A model generated the notes under the pieces. The model had not been told where the DNA came from and made no database searches. It was given only the letters and a program-made list of their open reading frames with translations. A stretch of DNA of 64,000 bases from Nocardioides sp. 503 (lineage in GTDB: Bacteria; Actinomycetota; Actinomycetes; Propionibacteriales; Nocardioidaceae): assembly GCF_004522095.1 (NCBI RefSeq), contig NZ_SPUI01000004.1:1-64000 (forward strand), read 5' to 3'. Below, piece by piece: positions 1-7,423 of this stretch. Position 1 is the first letter of the stretch; each line of letters begins with the position of its first letter. Both the position numbers and the translations under genes were made by a program.

Positions 1-31
1 CCGATTTTACTTTCAGCCCTCTGGGTGGGGT

Positions 32-117
32 GGTTTCGAGGCTCGCTGCGCTCGCACCTCAACCACCGAGGTCGGCGTCGTGGGTTGAGGAGGTTGCGCA
101 GCAACCGTCTCGAAACC
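32..117. repeat. Nested inverted repeat (REP-like hairpin pair)
   Basis: Two elements face each other. The first (32-67) runs from GGTTTCGAG to CCTCAACCACC. The second (83-117) runs from GGTTGAGGAG to CTCGAAACC. They pair as an outer stem, and each arm has its own small hairpin, for example GGTTGCGCAGCAACC in the right arm. The ends resemble the repeats at 248-294 and 2668-2833. The non-coding position and nested dyads suggest a dispersed REP-like family, which is inference. Confidence 0.7.
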
Positions 118-247
118 CCAGCGACCAAGAAGCCGGCGACGGCGCGCCCCCACCGCCCACCTCGTCCCCGTCAATGCCAGAGACCGCGACCCCCGCGGCG
201 CCGCACGCGACCACCGATTGACGCGAGGAGGCGACCAGAGGTGCGGG

Positions 248-294
248 GGTCTCGACGTTCGCTCGTCGCTGGCGCTCCTCACTGCTCGACCACC
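248..294 (+). repeat. Dispersed hairpin repeat, copy
   Basis: A 47-base element starting GGTCTCGACG and ending CTGCTCGACCACC. It is nearly identical over its whole length to 2787-2833, and 2718-2755 is the same family in inverted orientation. Confidence 0.75.
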
Positions 295-401
295 GGTGCG
301 CGGTTACCCGGGCGCGGACCGGGAAGGAGTCGGGGACAACAAAGCGGCGCGGTCGGGCGTCAGACAGTCGTCCCAGCAACGCACTCGGAAGGGAACGTCC
401 C

Positions 402-1544
402 GTGAACCGCACCCTCGTCACCGCCCTCGCCGTCGCCGCCATCATCGGCACCACCGTCGGAGGCGTCACGGCCGTGCAGGTGGCCGGCGACGACGACAAC
501 CCGTCCGGGGCCGCCGGGTCCCCCACGTCGTCCGGCTCGTCGCCGGCCTCCCCGTCGAAGAGCTCCACGCCCCCGTCGGCGACGCCGCAGGCCTCCGAGT
601 CACCCGCGGCGTCGCCGGACGACGTCCTCTGGGCCACGCAGCGGGTGCTCCACGACGGCGACCGGGAGGTGCGGATCAACCTCGTCGACGCCCCCGCGGA
701 GCTCCACCGCATCCAGGACGGCTGGCTCGTGACGACCAGGTCGAGCCCCCAGGAGCCGGCCTTCGAGGCGTTCACCGTCCGGGCGGACGGGTCGGTCACG
801 CACCTGGCCGACACGTTCCTCAACGGCGACGTCAACGCCGACGGCACCAGGTACGTCGCCATGCGTCAGGACGCCAAGGGCTACGGCGTCTGGGACGTCA
901 CCACTGGCGAGGAGGTCGCCCTCCTCGACGAGCGGCCGGCGCCGGGCTCTTTCCCCAGCGGCGGCGCCGCCTTCGAGGACGACGGCGCGACGGTGCTGAC
1001 GCGGTGGGGCTCGCGCGACGGCGGCGACCTCATCCTCTCGGTGCGGGTCTCCAGCGGTGAGTCGTCCGTCGCCGGCGACGGCCTCGTCGGCGCCTGGACC
1101 GCCTCCCCCGACGGCAGCTACCTCGCGGGCACCGCCGCCGACGCCCGCGACGCGGAGACCGGCAACAGCCAGTGCCTCGACGTGGCGCCCACGGACGCCC
1201 CGGACCGCAGGCTGACCGACTGCGGGCACGCCTTCGTCGGCACCCCCTCCTTCAGCCCGAGCGGCGACCTCGTGCTCGCCGCGGCCGCGCCGGTGGAGGG
1301 CTTCGGCCCCGGGATCTTCCGGGCCATCAGCGTCGAGACCGGCGTGCCGGTAGGCGAGATCACGAGCCCCGACGCCTCCCTCGAGGCCCGGCTCGTGGAC
1401 GACCGGCGGGCCGTGGTGCTGGCCGCCGGGAACCTCACCGGCGACGGCACCGTCGTCTACCTCTGCGAGCTAGACGGCGCCTGCAAGGAGGCGGGCCGCA
1501 GCTCCGACGCCGCCGAGTCAGCCGTCCTCGGCGAGGTCAGGTGA
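402..1544 (+). CDS. Membrane-anchored exported protein, beta-propeller-like
   Basis: A 380-residue protein of unknown function. Residues about 4-28 form an uncleaved signal/anchor helix with no lipobox cysteine. A Ser/Thr/Pro/Ala-rich linker follows to about residue 70. The rest has repeated strand-turn patterns with phrases such as TASPDGSYLAG and PSFSPSGDLVL, typical of WD40/TolB-like propellers. It probably sits outside the membrane as a sensor or binding protein. GTG start with ribosome binding site GGAAGGGA at 387-394. Its TGA overlaps an in-frame GTG of the kinase frame, so the two may be co-translated. Fold assignment is inference. Confidence 0.75.
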   Translation: MNRTLVTALAVAAIIGTTVGGVTAVQVAGDDDNPSGAAGSPTSSGSSPASPSKSSTPPSATPQASESPAASPDDVLWATQRVLHDGDREVRINLVDAPAELHRIQDGWLVTTRSSPQEPAFEAFTVRADGSVTHLADTFLNGDVNADGTRYVAMRQDAKGYGVWDVTTGEEVALLDERPAPGSFPSGGAAFEDDGATVLTRWGSRDGGDLILSVRVSSGESSVAGDGLVGAWTASPDGSYLAGTAADARDAETGNSQCLDVAPTDAPDRRLTDCGHAFVGTPSFSPSGDLVLAAAAPVEGFGPGIFRAISVETGVPVGEITSPDASLEARLVDDRRAVVLAAGNLTGDGTVVYLCELDGACKEAGRSSDAAESAVLGEVR

Positions 1545-1573
1545 CCGGCCTGGCCGTGGCCGCCTCTGGCACG

Positions 1574-2626
1574 ATGTCGGCCGTGTCCCTCCCCGAGCGT
1601 CTCGGCCGGCTGAGCCGCGTGCGCCGCCTGGGGGCCGGCGGCTTCGCCACGGTCTGGCTCTACCGGGACGAAGAGCTGCGCTCGTACGTCGCCGTCAAGG
1701 CGCTCGCCGACAACTGGGCGCAGCGGCACGACGTCCACGCCCGCTTCCTGGAGGAGGCGCGCATCCTGCGCGCCGCAGACTCCGACCACGTGGTGCGCGT
1801 CCACGACATCGGCGACCACGACGGCACGCCGTACTTCGTCATGACCTACGCCGACCGCGGGTCGCTCGACGAGGTGCTGGAGGAGGGCGTCCCCCTGCCC
1901 CCGGGCACGGTGCTGATGCTCGTCGACCAGGCCGCCGCCGGGCTGGCCGTGCTGCACGACCGCGGCGTCGTCCACCGCGACGTCAAGCCGCAGAACCTCC
2001 TCCTGCGCGGACCGGGCGCTCCCGACCCGGACGCACCTCCGCCGACCCGTGCCGACCTCCTGGACAGCCGGGTGCTGGTGGCCGACCTCGGGGTCGCCAA
2101 GGCGCTGGTCAACGCCAGCGGGCTGACGCAGGTCGTCGGCACCCCGGCCTACATGGCGCCCGAGCAGGCGCTCGGCGAGGGCCTCGACGTGCGTGCGGAC
2201 GTCTACTCGCTGGGGGCCGTCGCCTACCAGGCGCTGACGGGACGGCTGCCGCGGGACCACGGCTTCGACTCCCGCGACGGCGGACCGCCGCCCGCGCTGC
2301 CGTCCGCCCTGGCGCCCCTCCCGCGGGCCGTCGACGAGGTGCTCCTGCGCGCCGTCCACCGGCAGCCCGAGGAGCGCTGGCCCGACGTCCTGTCGTTCGC
2401 GGCCGCGCTGCGGTCGGCCGTCGACGACCCCGCGGCCTCCTCGGCGAGCCCGCCGACCACCACGGCGCTGCGTCCCGCGCAGGCTGTGGTCTCAGGCCGG
2501 TCCGCCACACCAGCGGCCACGCCGGAACGCAGCGGGATGTCCCCGCTGCTCGTCGTCCTCCTCGTGCTTGCGGTGCTGGCCGCCACCTTCGGCGCGTCCT
2601 TCGCCGCCGTCACGCTGCTCCGCTGA
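1574..2626 (+). CDS. Membrane-bound serine/threonine protein kinase
   Basis: Eukaryotic-type kinase of 350 residues. The glycine loop LGAGGFATVW lies at about 19-28, the ATP lysine at K42, the catalytic loop HRDVKPQN at 134-141, a DLG metal motif (in place of DFG) at 171-173, then GTPAYMAPEQ. After about residue 270 comes a low-complexity linker and one transmembrane helix at about 322-348. No PASTA or other external sensor domain is present, and the protein ends right after the helix. A GTG at 1541 forms a GTGA overlap with the upstream gene and would add 11 residues; GTG 1583 is also possible. The upstream propeller-like protein could be its partner (inference). Confidence 0.9.
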   Translation: MSAVSLPERLGRLSRVRRLGAGGFATVWLYRDEELRSYVAVKALADNWAQRHDVHARFLEEARILRAADSDHVVRVHDIGDHDGTPYFVMTYADRGSLDEVLEEGVPLPPGTVLMLVDQAAAGLAVLHDRGVVHRDVKPQNLLLRGPGAPDPDAPPPTRADLLDSRVLVADLGVAKALVNASGLTQVVGTPAYMAPEQALGEGLDVRADVYSLGAVAYQALTGRLPRDHGFDSRDGGPPPALPSALAPLPRAVDEVLLRAVHRQPEERWPDVLSFAAALRSAVDDPAASSASPPTTTALRPAQAVVSGRSATPAATPERSGMSPLLVVLLVLAVLAATFGASFAAVTLLR

Positions 2627-2841
2627 CGGGGCAGCGAGTCGTTCACCGTTCGTCCCTCGGACGGCGTGGTGTCGAGATGGGACTTCGCCCCTCATCAACC
2701 ACCAGGTCGACCCCGGCGGTCGAGCAGCGAGCGCCAGCGAGCGCACGTCGAGACCCCCGCACCCGACCGCCTGCCTCGTCCTGCGGGGTCTCGACGCGCG
2801 CTCGTCGCTGGCGCTCCTCGCTGCTCGACCACCGCGGAGGA
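2627..2841. repeat. Convergent gap with three hairpin repeats
   Basis: The 215-base gap between two convergent genes is nearly filled by one repeat family. Elements are 2668-2703 (GGTGTCGAG to CAACCACC), 2718-2755 (GGTCGAGCAG to GTCGAGACC) and 2787-2833 (GGTCTCGACG to CTCGACCACC). The last two are inverted relative to each other and can form a long stem, which could end transcription from both sides. They match the repeats at 32-117 and 248-294. Confidence 0.75.
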
Positions 2842-4005
2842 CTACAGCTGGGACTGGACTCCGGCGAGGAGCTGGCGGGCCATGACGATGCGCTGGACCT
2901 GGTTGGTGCCCTCGTAGATCTGGGTGATCTTGGCGTCGCGCATCATGCGCTCGACGGGGTAGTCGCGGGTGTAGCCGTAGCCGCCGAGGACCTGGACGGC
3001 GTTGGTGGTGACCTCCATGGCGACGTCGGAGGCGAAGCACTTGGCGGCGGCGCCGAAGAAGGTGAGGTCGGGGTCGTTGCGCTCGGAGCGGCCGGCGGCG
3101 GCGTACGTCATCTGGCGGGCGGCCTCGACCTTCATGCCCATGTCGGCGAGCAGGAACTGCAGGCCCTGGAAGTCCGAGATCGGCTTGCCGAACTGCTGGC
3201 GCTCCTTGGCGTAGCCGAGGGCGAAGTCGAGCGCACCCTGGGCCACCCCGACCGCCTGGGCTGCGATGGTGACGCGCGTGTGGTCGAGGGTGCGCATGGC
3301 GGTCTCGAAGCCGGTGCCCTCGGCGCCGATGATGCGGTCGCCGGGGATCCGCACGCGGTCGAGGTAGACCTCACGGGTGGGCGATCCCTTGATGCCGAGC
3401 TTCTTCTCGGGGGCGCCGAAGGACACGCCCTCGTCGGACTTCTCCACGACGAACGCCGAGATGCCGCGCGAGCGTGACTCGGGGTCGGTGACGGCGAGGA
3501 CGGTGTAGTACTCGCTGACGCCGGCGTTGGTGATCCAGCGCTTCACGCCGTCCAGGACCCAGTCGTCGCCGTCGCGCACGGCGCGGGTCTTCATCGAGAC
3601 CGCGTCGGAGCCGGCGTCGGGCTCGGAGAGGCAGTAGGAGAAGCCCCCCTCGCCGCGGGCGAGCTGGCCGAGGTACTTCTGCTTGAGCTCCTCGGAGCCG
3701 GCCAGCTGCACCGGCAGCGAGCCGAGCTTGTTGACGGCCGGGATCAGCGAGGAGGACACGCACACGCGGGCGACCTCCTCGATCACCAGCACGGTCGCGA
3801 GCGCGTCGGCACCGGCGCCGCCGTAGGCCTCCGGCACGTGGGGTGCGTGGAAGTCGGATGCGAGCAGGGCGGCCGCGGCCTCCTCGGGGTAGCGGGCGTC
3901 CTCGTCCACCGCGGCGGCGTACGGCGCCACCTTGGCCTCCGCGACGGCGCGGACGGCCTCGCGGATGGCGCGGTGCTCCTCGGACAGCGTGTACATGTCG
4001 GTCAT
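2842..4005 (-). CDS. Acyl-CoA dehydrogenase
   Basis: FAD flavoenzyme of 387 residues that oxidises an acyl-CoA to the 2,3-enoyl-CoA and passes electrons to ETF. It has the full family length and order: N-terminal helical domain, middle beta domain with [11 protein letters not shown] and KRWITNAG, and C-terminal helices. The probable catalytic glutamate is E365 in [10 protein letters not shown], the position used by short- and medium-chain enzymes. The start is 24 bases from the stop of the upstream 3-hydroxyacyl-CoA dehydrogenase, so the two form an operon for fatty-acid or branched-chain oxidation. Chain-length preference cannot be read from sequence. Confidence 0.93.
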   Translation of the reverse strand: MTDMYTLSEEHRAIREAVRAVAEAKVAPYAAAVDEDARYPEEAAAALLASDFHAPHVPEAYGGAGADALATVLVIEEVARVCVSSSLIPAVNKLGSLPVQLAGSEELKQKYLGQLARGEGGFSYCLSEPDAGSDAVSMKTRAVRDGDDWVLDGVKRWITNAGVSEYYTVLAVTDPESRSRGISAFVVEKSDEGVSFGAPEKKLGIKGSPTREVYLDRVRIPGDRIIGAEGTGFETAMRTLDHTRVTIAAQAVGVAQGALDFALGYAKERQQFGKPISDFQGLQFLLADMGMKVEAARQMTYAAAGRSERNDPDLTFFGAAAKCFASDVAMEVTTNAVQVLGGYGYTRDYPVERMMRDAKITQIYEGTNQVQRIVMARQLLAGVQSQL

Positions 4006-4029
4006 CTCAGGTCTCCCCCCGGCGGTGGA

Positions 4030-4878
4030 TCAGTAGTCGTAGAAGCCGCGGCCGGACTTGCGGCCGAGCAGGCCCGCGTCGACCATGCGCGCCAGCAGCG
4101 GCGGCGGGGCGTAGAGCGGCTCCTTGAACTCCTCGTAGAGCGACTCGGCCACCGCCTTGGTGGTGTCGAGGCCGATCAGGTCGGCCAGGGCGAGCGGGCC
4201 CTGCGGGTGCGCGGCGCCGAGCACGAGGCCGCGGTCGATGTCGGCGGCCGTGGCGAAGCCCGACTCGAGCATCCGGATCGCCGAGAGGATGAACGGGATC
4301 AGCAGCGAGTTGACGACGAAGCCCGCGCGGTCCTGGCAGTCGATCGCCTGCTTGCCCAGCGAGCCCTCCACGAACGAGCGTGCCCGCTCGGTGGTCTCGG
4401 GGGCGGTGAGCAGGCTCGGCACCAGCTCGACCAGCGCCAGCACCGGCACGGGGTTGAAGAAGTGGATGCCCATCACCTGCTGCGGGCGGCTGGTCACCAC
4501 GCCCAGCTTCATGATCGGGATGGAGGAGGTGTTGGAGGCGAGGATCGCGTCGGGCGACTCGACGATCCGGTCGAGCTCGCGGAACAGCGCCACCTTGGCG
4601 GCCTCGTCCTCGACGATGGCCTCGACCACGAGGTCGCGGTCGGCCAGGGCGGAGAGGTCGGTCTCGACGCGGACCCGTGCCAGCACGTCCTCGGCGGAGT
4701 CGATCTTGCCGCGCTCGGCGGCGCGGTGCAGGGAGCGCTCGAGGCGCTCGCGACCGGCCGTGGCGGCACCCTCGTTGGCCTCGACGACGACGACGTCGAG
4801 CCCCGCTCGGGCCGAGACCTCGACGATGCCGCTGCCCATGAGCCCGAAGCCCACCACGCCCACACGACTCACGCTCAT
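4030..4878 (-). CDS. 3-hydroxyacyl-CoA (3-hydroxybutyryl-CoA) dehydrogenase
   Basis: 282-residue NAD(P)-dependent dehydrogenase of the Hbd/PaaH family, converting 3-hydroxyacyl-CoA and 3-oxoacyl-CoA. The Rossmann motif GFGLMGSGI is at the N-terminus, followed by ASNTSSIPI, GIHFFNPVPV with the catalytic histidine, and the C-terminal helical domain ending SGRGFYDY. The start was set at the ATG at 4876-4878 because the dinucleotide fold begins directly after it; a frame extension to 4926 runs through the promoter and operator. First gene of an operon with the acyl-CoA dehydrogenase, divergent from a TetR regulator. Confidence 0.92.
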   Translation of the reverse strand: MSVSRVGVVGFGLMGSGIVEVSARAGLDVVVVEANEGAATAGRERLERSLHRAAERGKIDSAEDVLARVRVETDLSALADRDLVVEAIVEDEAAKVALFRELDRIVESPDAILASNTSSIPIMKLGVVTSRPQQVMGIHFFNPVPVLALVELVPSLLTAPETTERARSFVEGSLGKQAIDCQDRAGFVVNSLLIPFILSAIRMLESGFATAADIDRGLVLGAAHPQGPLALADLIGLDTTKAVAESLYEEFKEPLYAPPPLLARMVDAGLLGRKSGRGFYDY

Positions 4879-4909
4879 GCCATCTCCTCTGGTACGGGGT
4901 TCCACAGAT

Positions 4910-4926
4910 ATGGTACTCAGTACCAT
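4910..4926. promoter_or_regulatory. Palindromic operator, probable TetR site
   Basis: ATGGTACTCAGTACCAT is a perfect dyad with 7-base arms around a 3-base centre. It lies in the 75-base gap between the divergent dehydrogenase operon and the TetR gene, and such repressors usually bind a site like this to control themselves and the neighbouring operon. A further GGTAC half-site lies at 4891-4895. The binding protein is inferred from position. Confidence 0.75.
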
Positions 4927-4953
4927 CGAGCGAGCGAAGGAGGGTCCACGCCA

Positions 4954-5700
4954 GTGACCGGCTCACCCACGGAGCAGCGGCTGCGCGCCGCGGCGTTCGA
5001 GCTCTTCGAGCAGCAGGGGTACGACGCCACGACGGTCGAGTCGATCGCCGAGCGCGCCGGCGTCGGGCGCACCACCTTCTTCCGGGCGTTCGGGTCGAAG
5101 GAGGACGTGATCTTCCCCGACCACACCGACGTGCTGGCCCGGGTCCGTCAGCGCCTCGCCGCGTCCTCGGCGGCCGAGACCCCCGCCGCGGTCACCGAGG
5201 CGGCGCGCCTGGTCCTGCGGCGCTACCTCGACGAGGGCGACCTGGCGCGGGCCCGCTACCGGCTGACGCGCACCATCCCCGCGCTGCGCTCGCGCGAGAT
5301 CGCCCACCTGCAGCAGTACCAGCAGGAGTTCCGCGACCACATCCGGCGCTGGACCGGCGAGGAGCCCGGCGCCGACCTGCGTGCCGAGCTGATGGCCTCC
5401 TCGGTCGTCGTGGCCCACAACCACGTGCTGCGACGCTGGCTGCGCGGTCTCACCGAGGACCCCGAGCGGGAGTTCGACGCCGCCATGGCGCAGGTGCTGC
5501 GCACGCACGCACCGTCAGCCCCGACCGAGATCGCCGGTGACGACGCCGGCGCCGGCGCCGGCGCCCGCGGGACGACGGTCGTCGTGCTCCGCAGCCCGGT
5601 CGACGCCGACGCGGTGCTGCCGGCCCTGCGCCGCGCCCTCGCCCAGGCCGAGGGGTCCGAGGGGAATGGGCCGGCGACCGGCCCGGTTCTCACCTCATGA
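4954..5700 (+). CDS. TetR-family transcriptional regulator
   Basis: 248-residue regulator. The N-terminal helix-turn-helix is clear (residues about 8-55: AAFELFEQQGYDATTVESIA, then GVGRTTFFRAFGSKEDVIF). The middle is the usual all-helical ligand domain. The last about 60 residues are an unusual alanine-rich extension with VVVLRSPVDADAVLPALRRAL, longer than most family members. GTG start at 4954; a longer open frame upstream crosses the operator and is not used. It probably represses the divergent beta-oxidation genes in response to an acyl-CoA (inference). The stop overlaps the next start (ATGA). Confidence 0.88.
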   Translation: MTGSPTEQRLRAAAFELFEQQGYDATTVESIAERAGVGRTTFFRAFGSKEDVIFPDHTDVLARVRQRLAASSAAETPAAVTEAARLVLRRYLDEGDLARARYRLTRTIPALRSREIAHLQQYQQEFRDHIRRWTGEEPGADLRAELMASSVVVAHNHVLRRWLRGLTEDPEREFDAAMAQVLRTHAPSAPTEIAGDDAGAGAGARGTTVVVLRSPVDADAVLPALRRALAQAEGSEGNGPATGPVLTS

Positions 5701-6119
5701 CCTCCTGGCAGGACCCCGAGTCCGTCCGACTCATGCTCGACGACCTCGAGACCTGGGCGGTGGTGGGCCTCTCCGGCGACCCGAGCCGCACGGCGTACTC
5801 CATCGCCGAGCTGCTCCAGCAGCGCGGCAAGCGGATCGTCCCGATCCACCCGTCCGCCGCCGGGCCCGACGGGCTCACGGTGCTGGGCGAGCAGGGCTAC
5901 GCGTCGCTGGCGGACGTGCCGTTCCCGATCGACGTGGTCGACGTGTTCCGCCGCTCGGAGTCGGCGGGCGAGTTCGCCGACCAGGCCGTGGCCGTGGGCG
6001 CCAAGGCGGTGTGGTTCCAGCTCGGGGTCGTCGACGAGGCGGCGTTCGAGCGCACGACCGCGGCCGGTGTCCCGATGGTGATGGACACCTGCCCCGCCAT
6101 CGAGTGGCGCAAGCGCTGA
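5697..6119 (+). CDS. CoA-binding domain protein (YccU family)
   Basis: 140-residue single-domain protein with a Rossmann-like CoA-binding fold: TWAVVGLSGDPSRTAYSIA near the N-terminus, KRIVPIHPSA, then AVWFQLGVVDEAAF and MDTCPAIEW at the end. This is the usual length of the family. Its biochemical role is unknown; members bind CoA and resemble the CoA-binding part of succinyl-CoA ligases. The start overlaps the TetR stop (ATGA), so it is co-translated with the regulator and is a reasonable candidate for its ligand biology (inference). Confidence 0.88.
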   Translation: MTSWQDPESVRLMLDDLETWAVVGLSGDPSRTAYSIAELLQQRGKRIVPIHPSAAGPDGLTVLGEQGYASLADVPFPIDVVDVFRRSESAGEFADQAVAVGAKAVWFQLGVVDEAAFERTTAAGVPMVMDTCPAIEWRKR

Positions 6120-6697
6120 GACGCCCGCTGAGGCGCCCCGTCGGCGCCGGGCTGCTGCTGCTCCAGCCCGTCGTCATCGCGATGCAGCTGCTGGTCGCGT
6201 CCCGCTGGCCGGGCTTCGACCACGTCCGCGACACCGTCAGCGACCTGGGCAGCCAGGCCTCCCCCGCCCACGTGCTGATGAACGTCGCCTTCGTGGTCGT
6301 CGGCGGCGCGCTGGCCGCGGGCGCGGTCCTGGCCGCGCCGGAGCTCGGCCGGACGCCGGCCGGGCTGCTGCTCGTCTCGGGCGTGGGCTCGCTCGCCGTG
6401 GGCCTGGCGCCGGTCGACACGGCCCCCGGCTGGCACTCGGCCGTGGCGCTGCCGGTCTTCGTGGCGCAGCCGCTCGCGCTCCTGCTCCTGGGCGCGCCGC
6501 GGCGCGGCTCCATGCTCGGCCGCGAGCTGCTCGTCGCCGGGCTGGTGGCGGCGGCCGGCTCGACGGCGTTCGCGATCACGCTCGCGCTGGACGCCCCCGG
6601 CGGCCTGGTCGAGCGGTTCGCGCTGTGGAGCTGTCACCTGGGCGTCGCGGTCGTCGGGTACGCCGTGCTGAGAGGTCTCCTCCTCGAGGACCGGTGA
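6104..6697 (+). CDS. DUF998-like integral membrane protein
   Basis: About 197 residues with six hydrophobic helices. The motif HVRDTVSDLGSQASP after the first helix is typical of DUF998 proteins, whose function is unknown. The start is uncertain. GTG 6104, inside the end of the upstream gene, is the only in-frame start that keeps helix 1; the frame further upstream is a shadow of the CoA-binding gene. Probably the last gene of the TetR operon. Confidence 0.7.
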   Translation: MAQALRRPLRRPVGAGLLLLQPVVIAMQLLVASRWPGFDHVRDTVSDLGSQASPAHVLMNVAFVVVGGALAAGAVLAAPELGRTPAGLLLVSGVGSLAVGLAPVDTAPGWHSAVALPVFVAQPLALLLLGAPRRGSMLGRELLVAGLVAAAGSTAFAITLALDAPGGLVERFALWSCHLGVAVVGYAVLRGLLLEDR

Positions 6698-6715
6698 TCG
6701 GCACCTGAGGGGGAC

Positions 6716-6743
6716 GTGGGGGCACCTCCCCACTCCCTAGCGT
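6716..6743 (+). promoter_or_regulatory. Promoter of the vanX-like operon with a dyad
   Basis: A short inverted repeat GTGGGG...CCCCAC (6716-6733) is followed directly by CCCTAGCGTCGTC, where TAGCGT (6738-6743) fits an actinobacterial -10 element. The ATG follows 7 bases later, so the transcript should be leaderless or nearly so. The same TAGCGT box occurs at 39974-39979 and 53433-53438. The dyad could bind the operon's own response regulator (inference). Confidence 0.5.
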
Positions 6744-6750
6744 CGTCAGC

Positions 6751-7374
6751 ATGACGATCCTCCTCAGTGACCCGCGGGTCGCGGCGGTGCCGGTGCTCGA
6801 CCTCGGGGAGCCGCTGGTGCCGCTCGACCAGACCCTCTCCCCCACCCGCCAGCTCGTCCGGCGCTCGCTCGCGGACCGGCTCGAGGTCGCCCACGACCTG
6901 CTGCCCGCCGGCATCGGCCTCCTGGTCGTCGAGGGCCACCGGCCGGTCGCCGTCCAGCGCGAGATCGTCGCGAGGTACGGCGCGCAGGTGCGCGCCGCCC
7001 ACCCCGGCGTCTCGGAGGCCGAGGCCCACCGCCTCACCAGCCGCTTCGTCTCGCCCGTGGCCGTCGCCCCGCACGTGGCCGGCGCGGCGGTGGACCTGAC
7101 CCTGGTCGACGCGTGCGGCGACCAGCTCGACCTCGGCACCGCGATCGACGCGACCCCCGAGCAGAGCGACGGCCGCTGCTACTTCGCCGCCGACGGCATC
7201 GGCGCCGACGCCCGCGCCCACCGCGCCCTGCTGGCCCGCGTGCTCGGCGACGTCGGCCTGGTCAACTACCCCACGGAGTGGTGGCACTGGAGCTTCGGCG
7301 ACCGCTACTGGGCGCTGACCACCGGCGCCGCCCACGCCCTCTACGGCCCCGTCGACGTCCCGGTCGCAGCATGA
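6751..7374 (+). CDS. D-alanyl-D-alanine dipeptidase (VanX family)
   Basis: 207-residue zinc peptidase of the VanX family. VanX cleaves free D-Ala-D-Ala so that it cannot enter peptidoglycan precursors. All expected residues are present: the arginine in GHRP (R64), zinc ligands H108 and D115 in PHVAGAAVD, catalytic base E176 and zinc ligand H179 in PTEWWHW. No signal peptide, so it acts in the cytoplasm. Length matches the family. First gene of a run with a racemase, a D-Ala ligase, an acyltransferase and a two-component system. Some VanX homologues only recycle cell-wall dipeptide, which remains possible. Confidence 0.9.
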   Translation: MTILLSDPRVAAVPVLDLGEPLVPLDQTLSPTRQLVRRSLADRLEVAHDLLPAGIGLLVVEGHRPVAVQREIVARYGAQVRAAHPGVSEAEAHRLTSRFVSPVAVAPHVAGAAVDLTLVDACGDQLDLGTAIDATPEQSDGRCYFAADGIGADARAHRALLARVLGDVGLVNYPTEWWHWSFGDRYWALTTGAAHALYGPVDVPVAA

Positions 7375-7423
7375 ACACCCCACGAGAAGACTCGCTCCGC
7401 TCGCTTCCCGCGGGGACCCCGGC
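7372..7423 (+). repeat. Intercistronic repeat, copy 1 (stop-to-start element)
   Basis: The element starts with the TGA stop of the vanX-like gene (TGAACACCCCACGAG) and ends GGGGACCCCGGC, immediately before the ATG of the racemase. Elements with the same two ends fill gene gaps at 30530-30599 and 55907-55973. The middle is shorter here. No strong ribosome binding site is seen outside it. Confidence 0.7.

Larger units (their letters stand above)
1..401. other. Gene-free gap carrying hairpin repeats
   Basis: No coding region is supported here. Open frames on both strands are by-products of high GC and match nothing recognisable. The stretch holds two repeat blocks (32-117 and 248-294, listed separately). 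Its last part carries the ribosome binding site for the next gene, GGAAGGGA at about 387-394, eight bases before a GTG start. Confidence 0.6.

Noticed and set aside
59..862. Long minus-strand open frame overlapping the first plus-strand gene
   Set aside because: Its protein is low-complexity Arg/Ser/Thr/Ala with no domain; the opposite frame has a signal anchor, ribosome binding site and propeller-like phrases.
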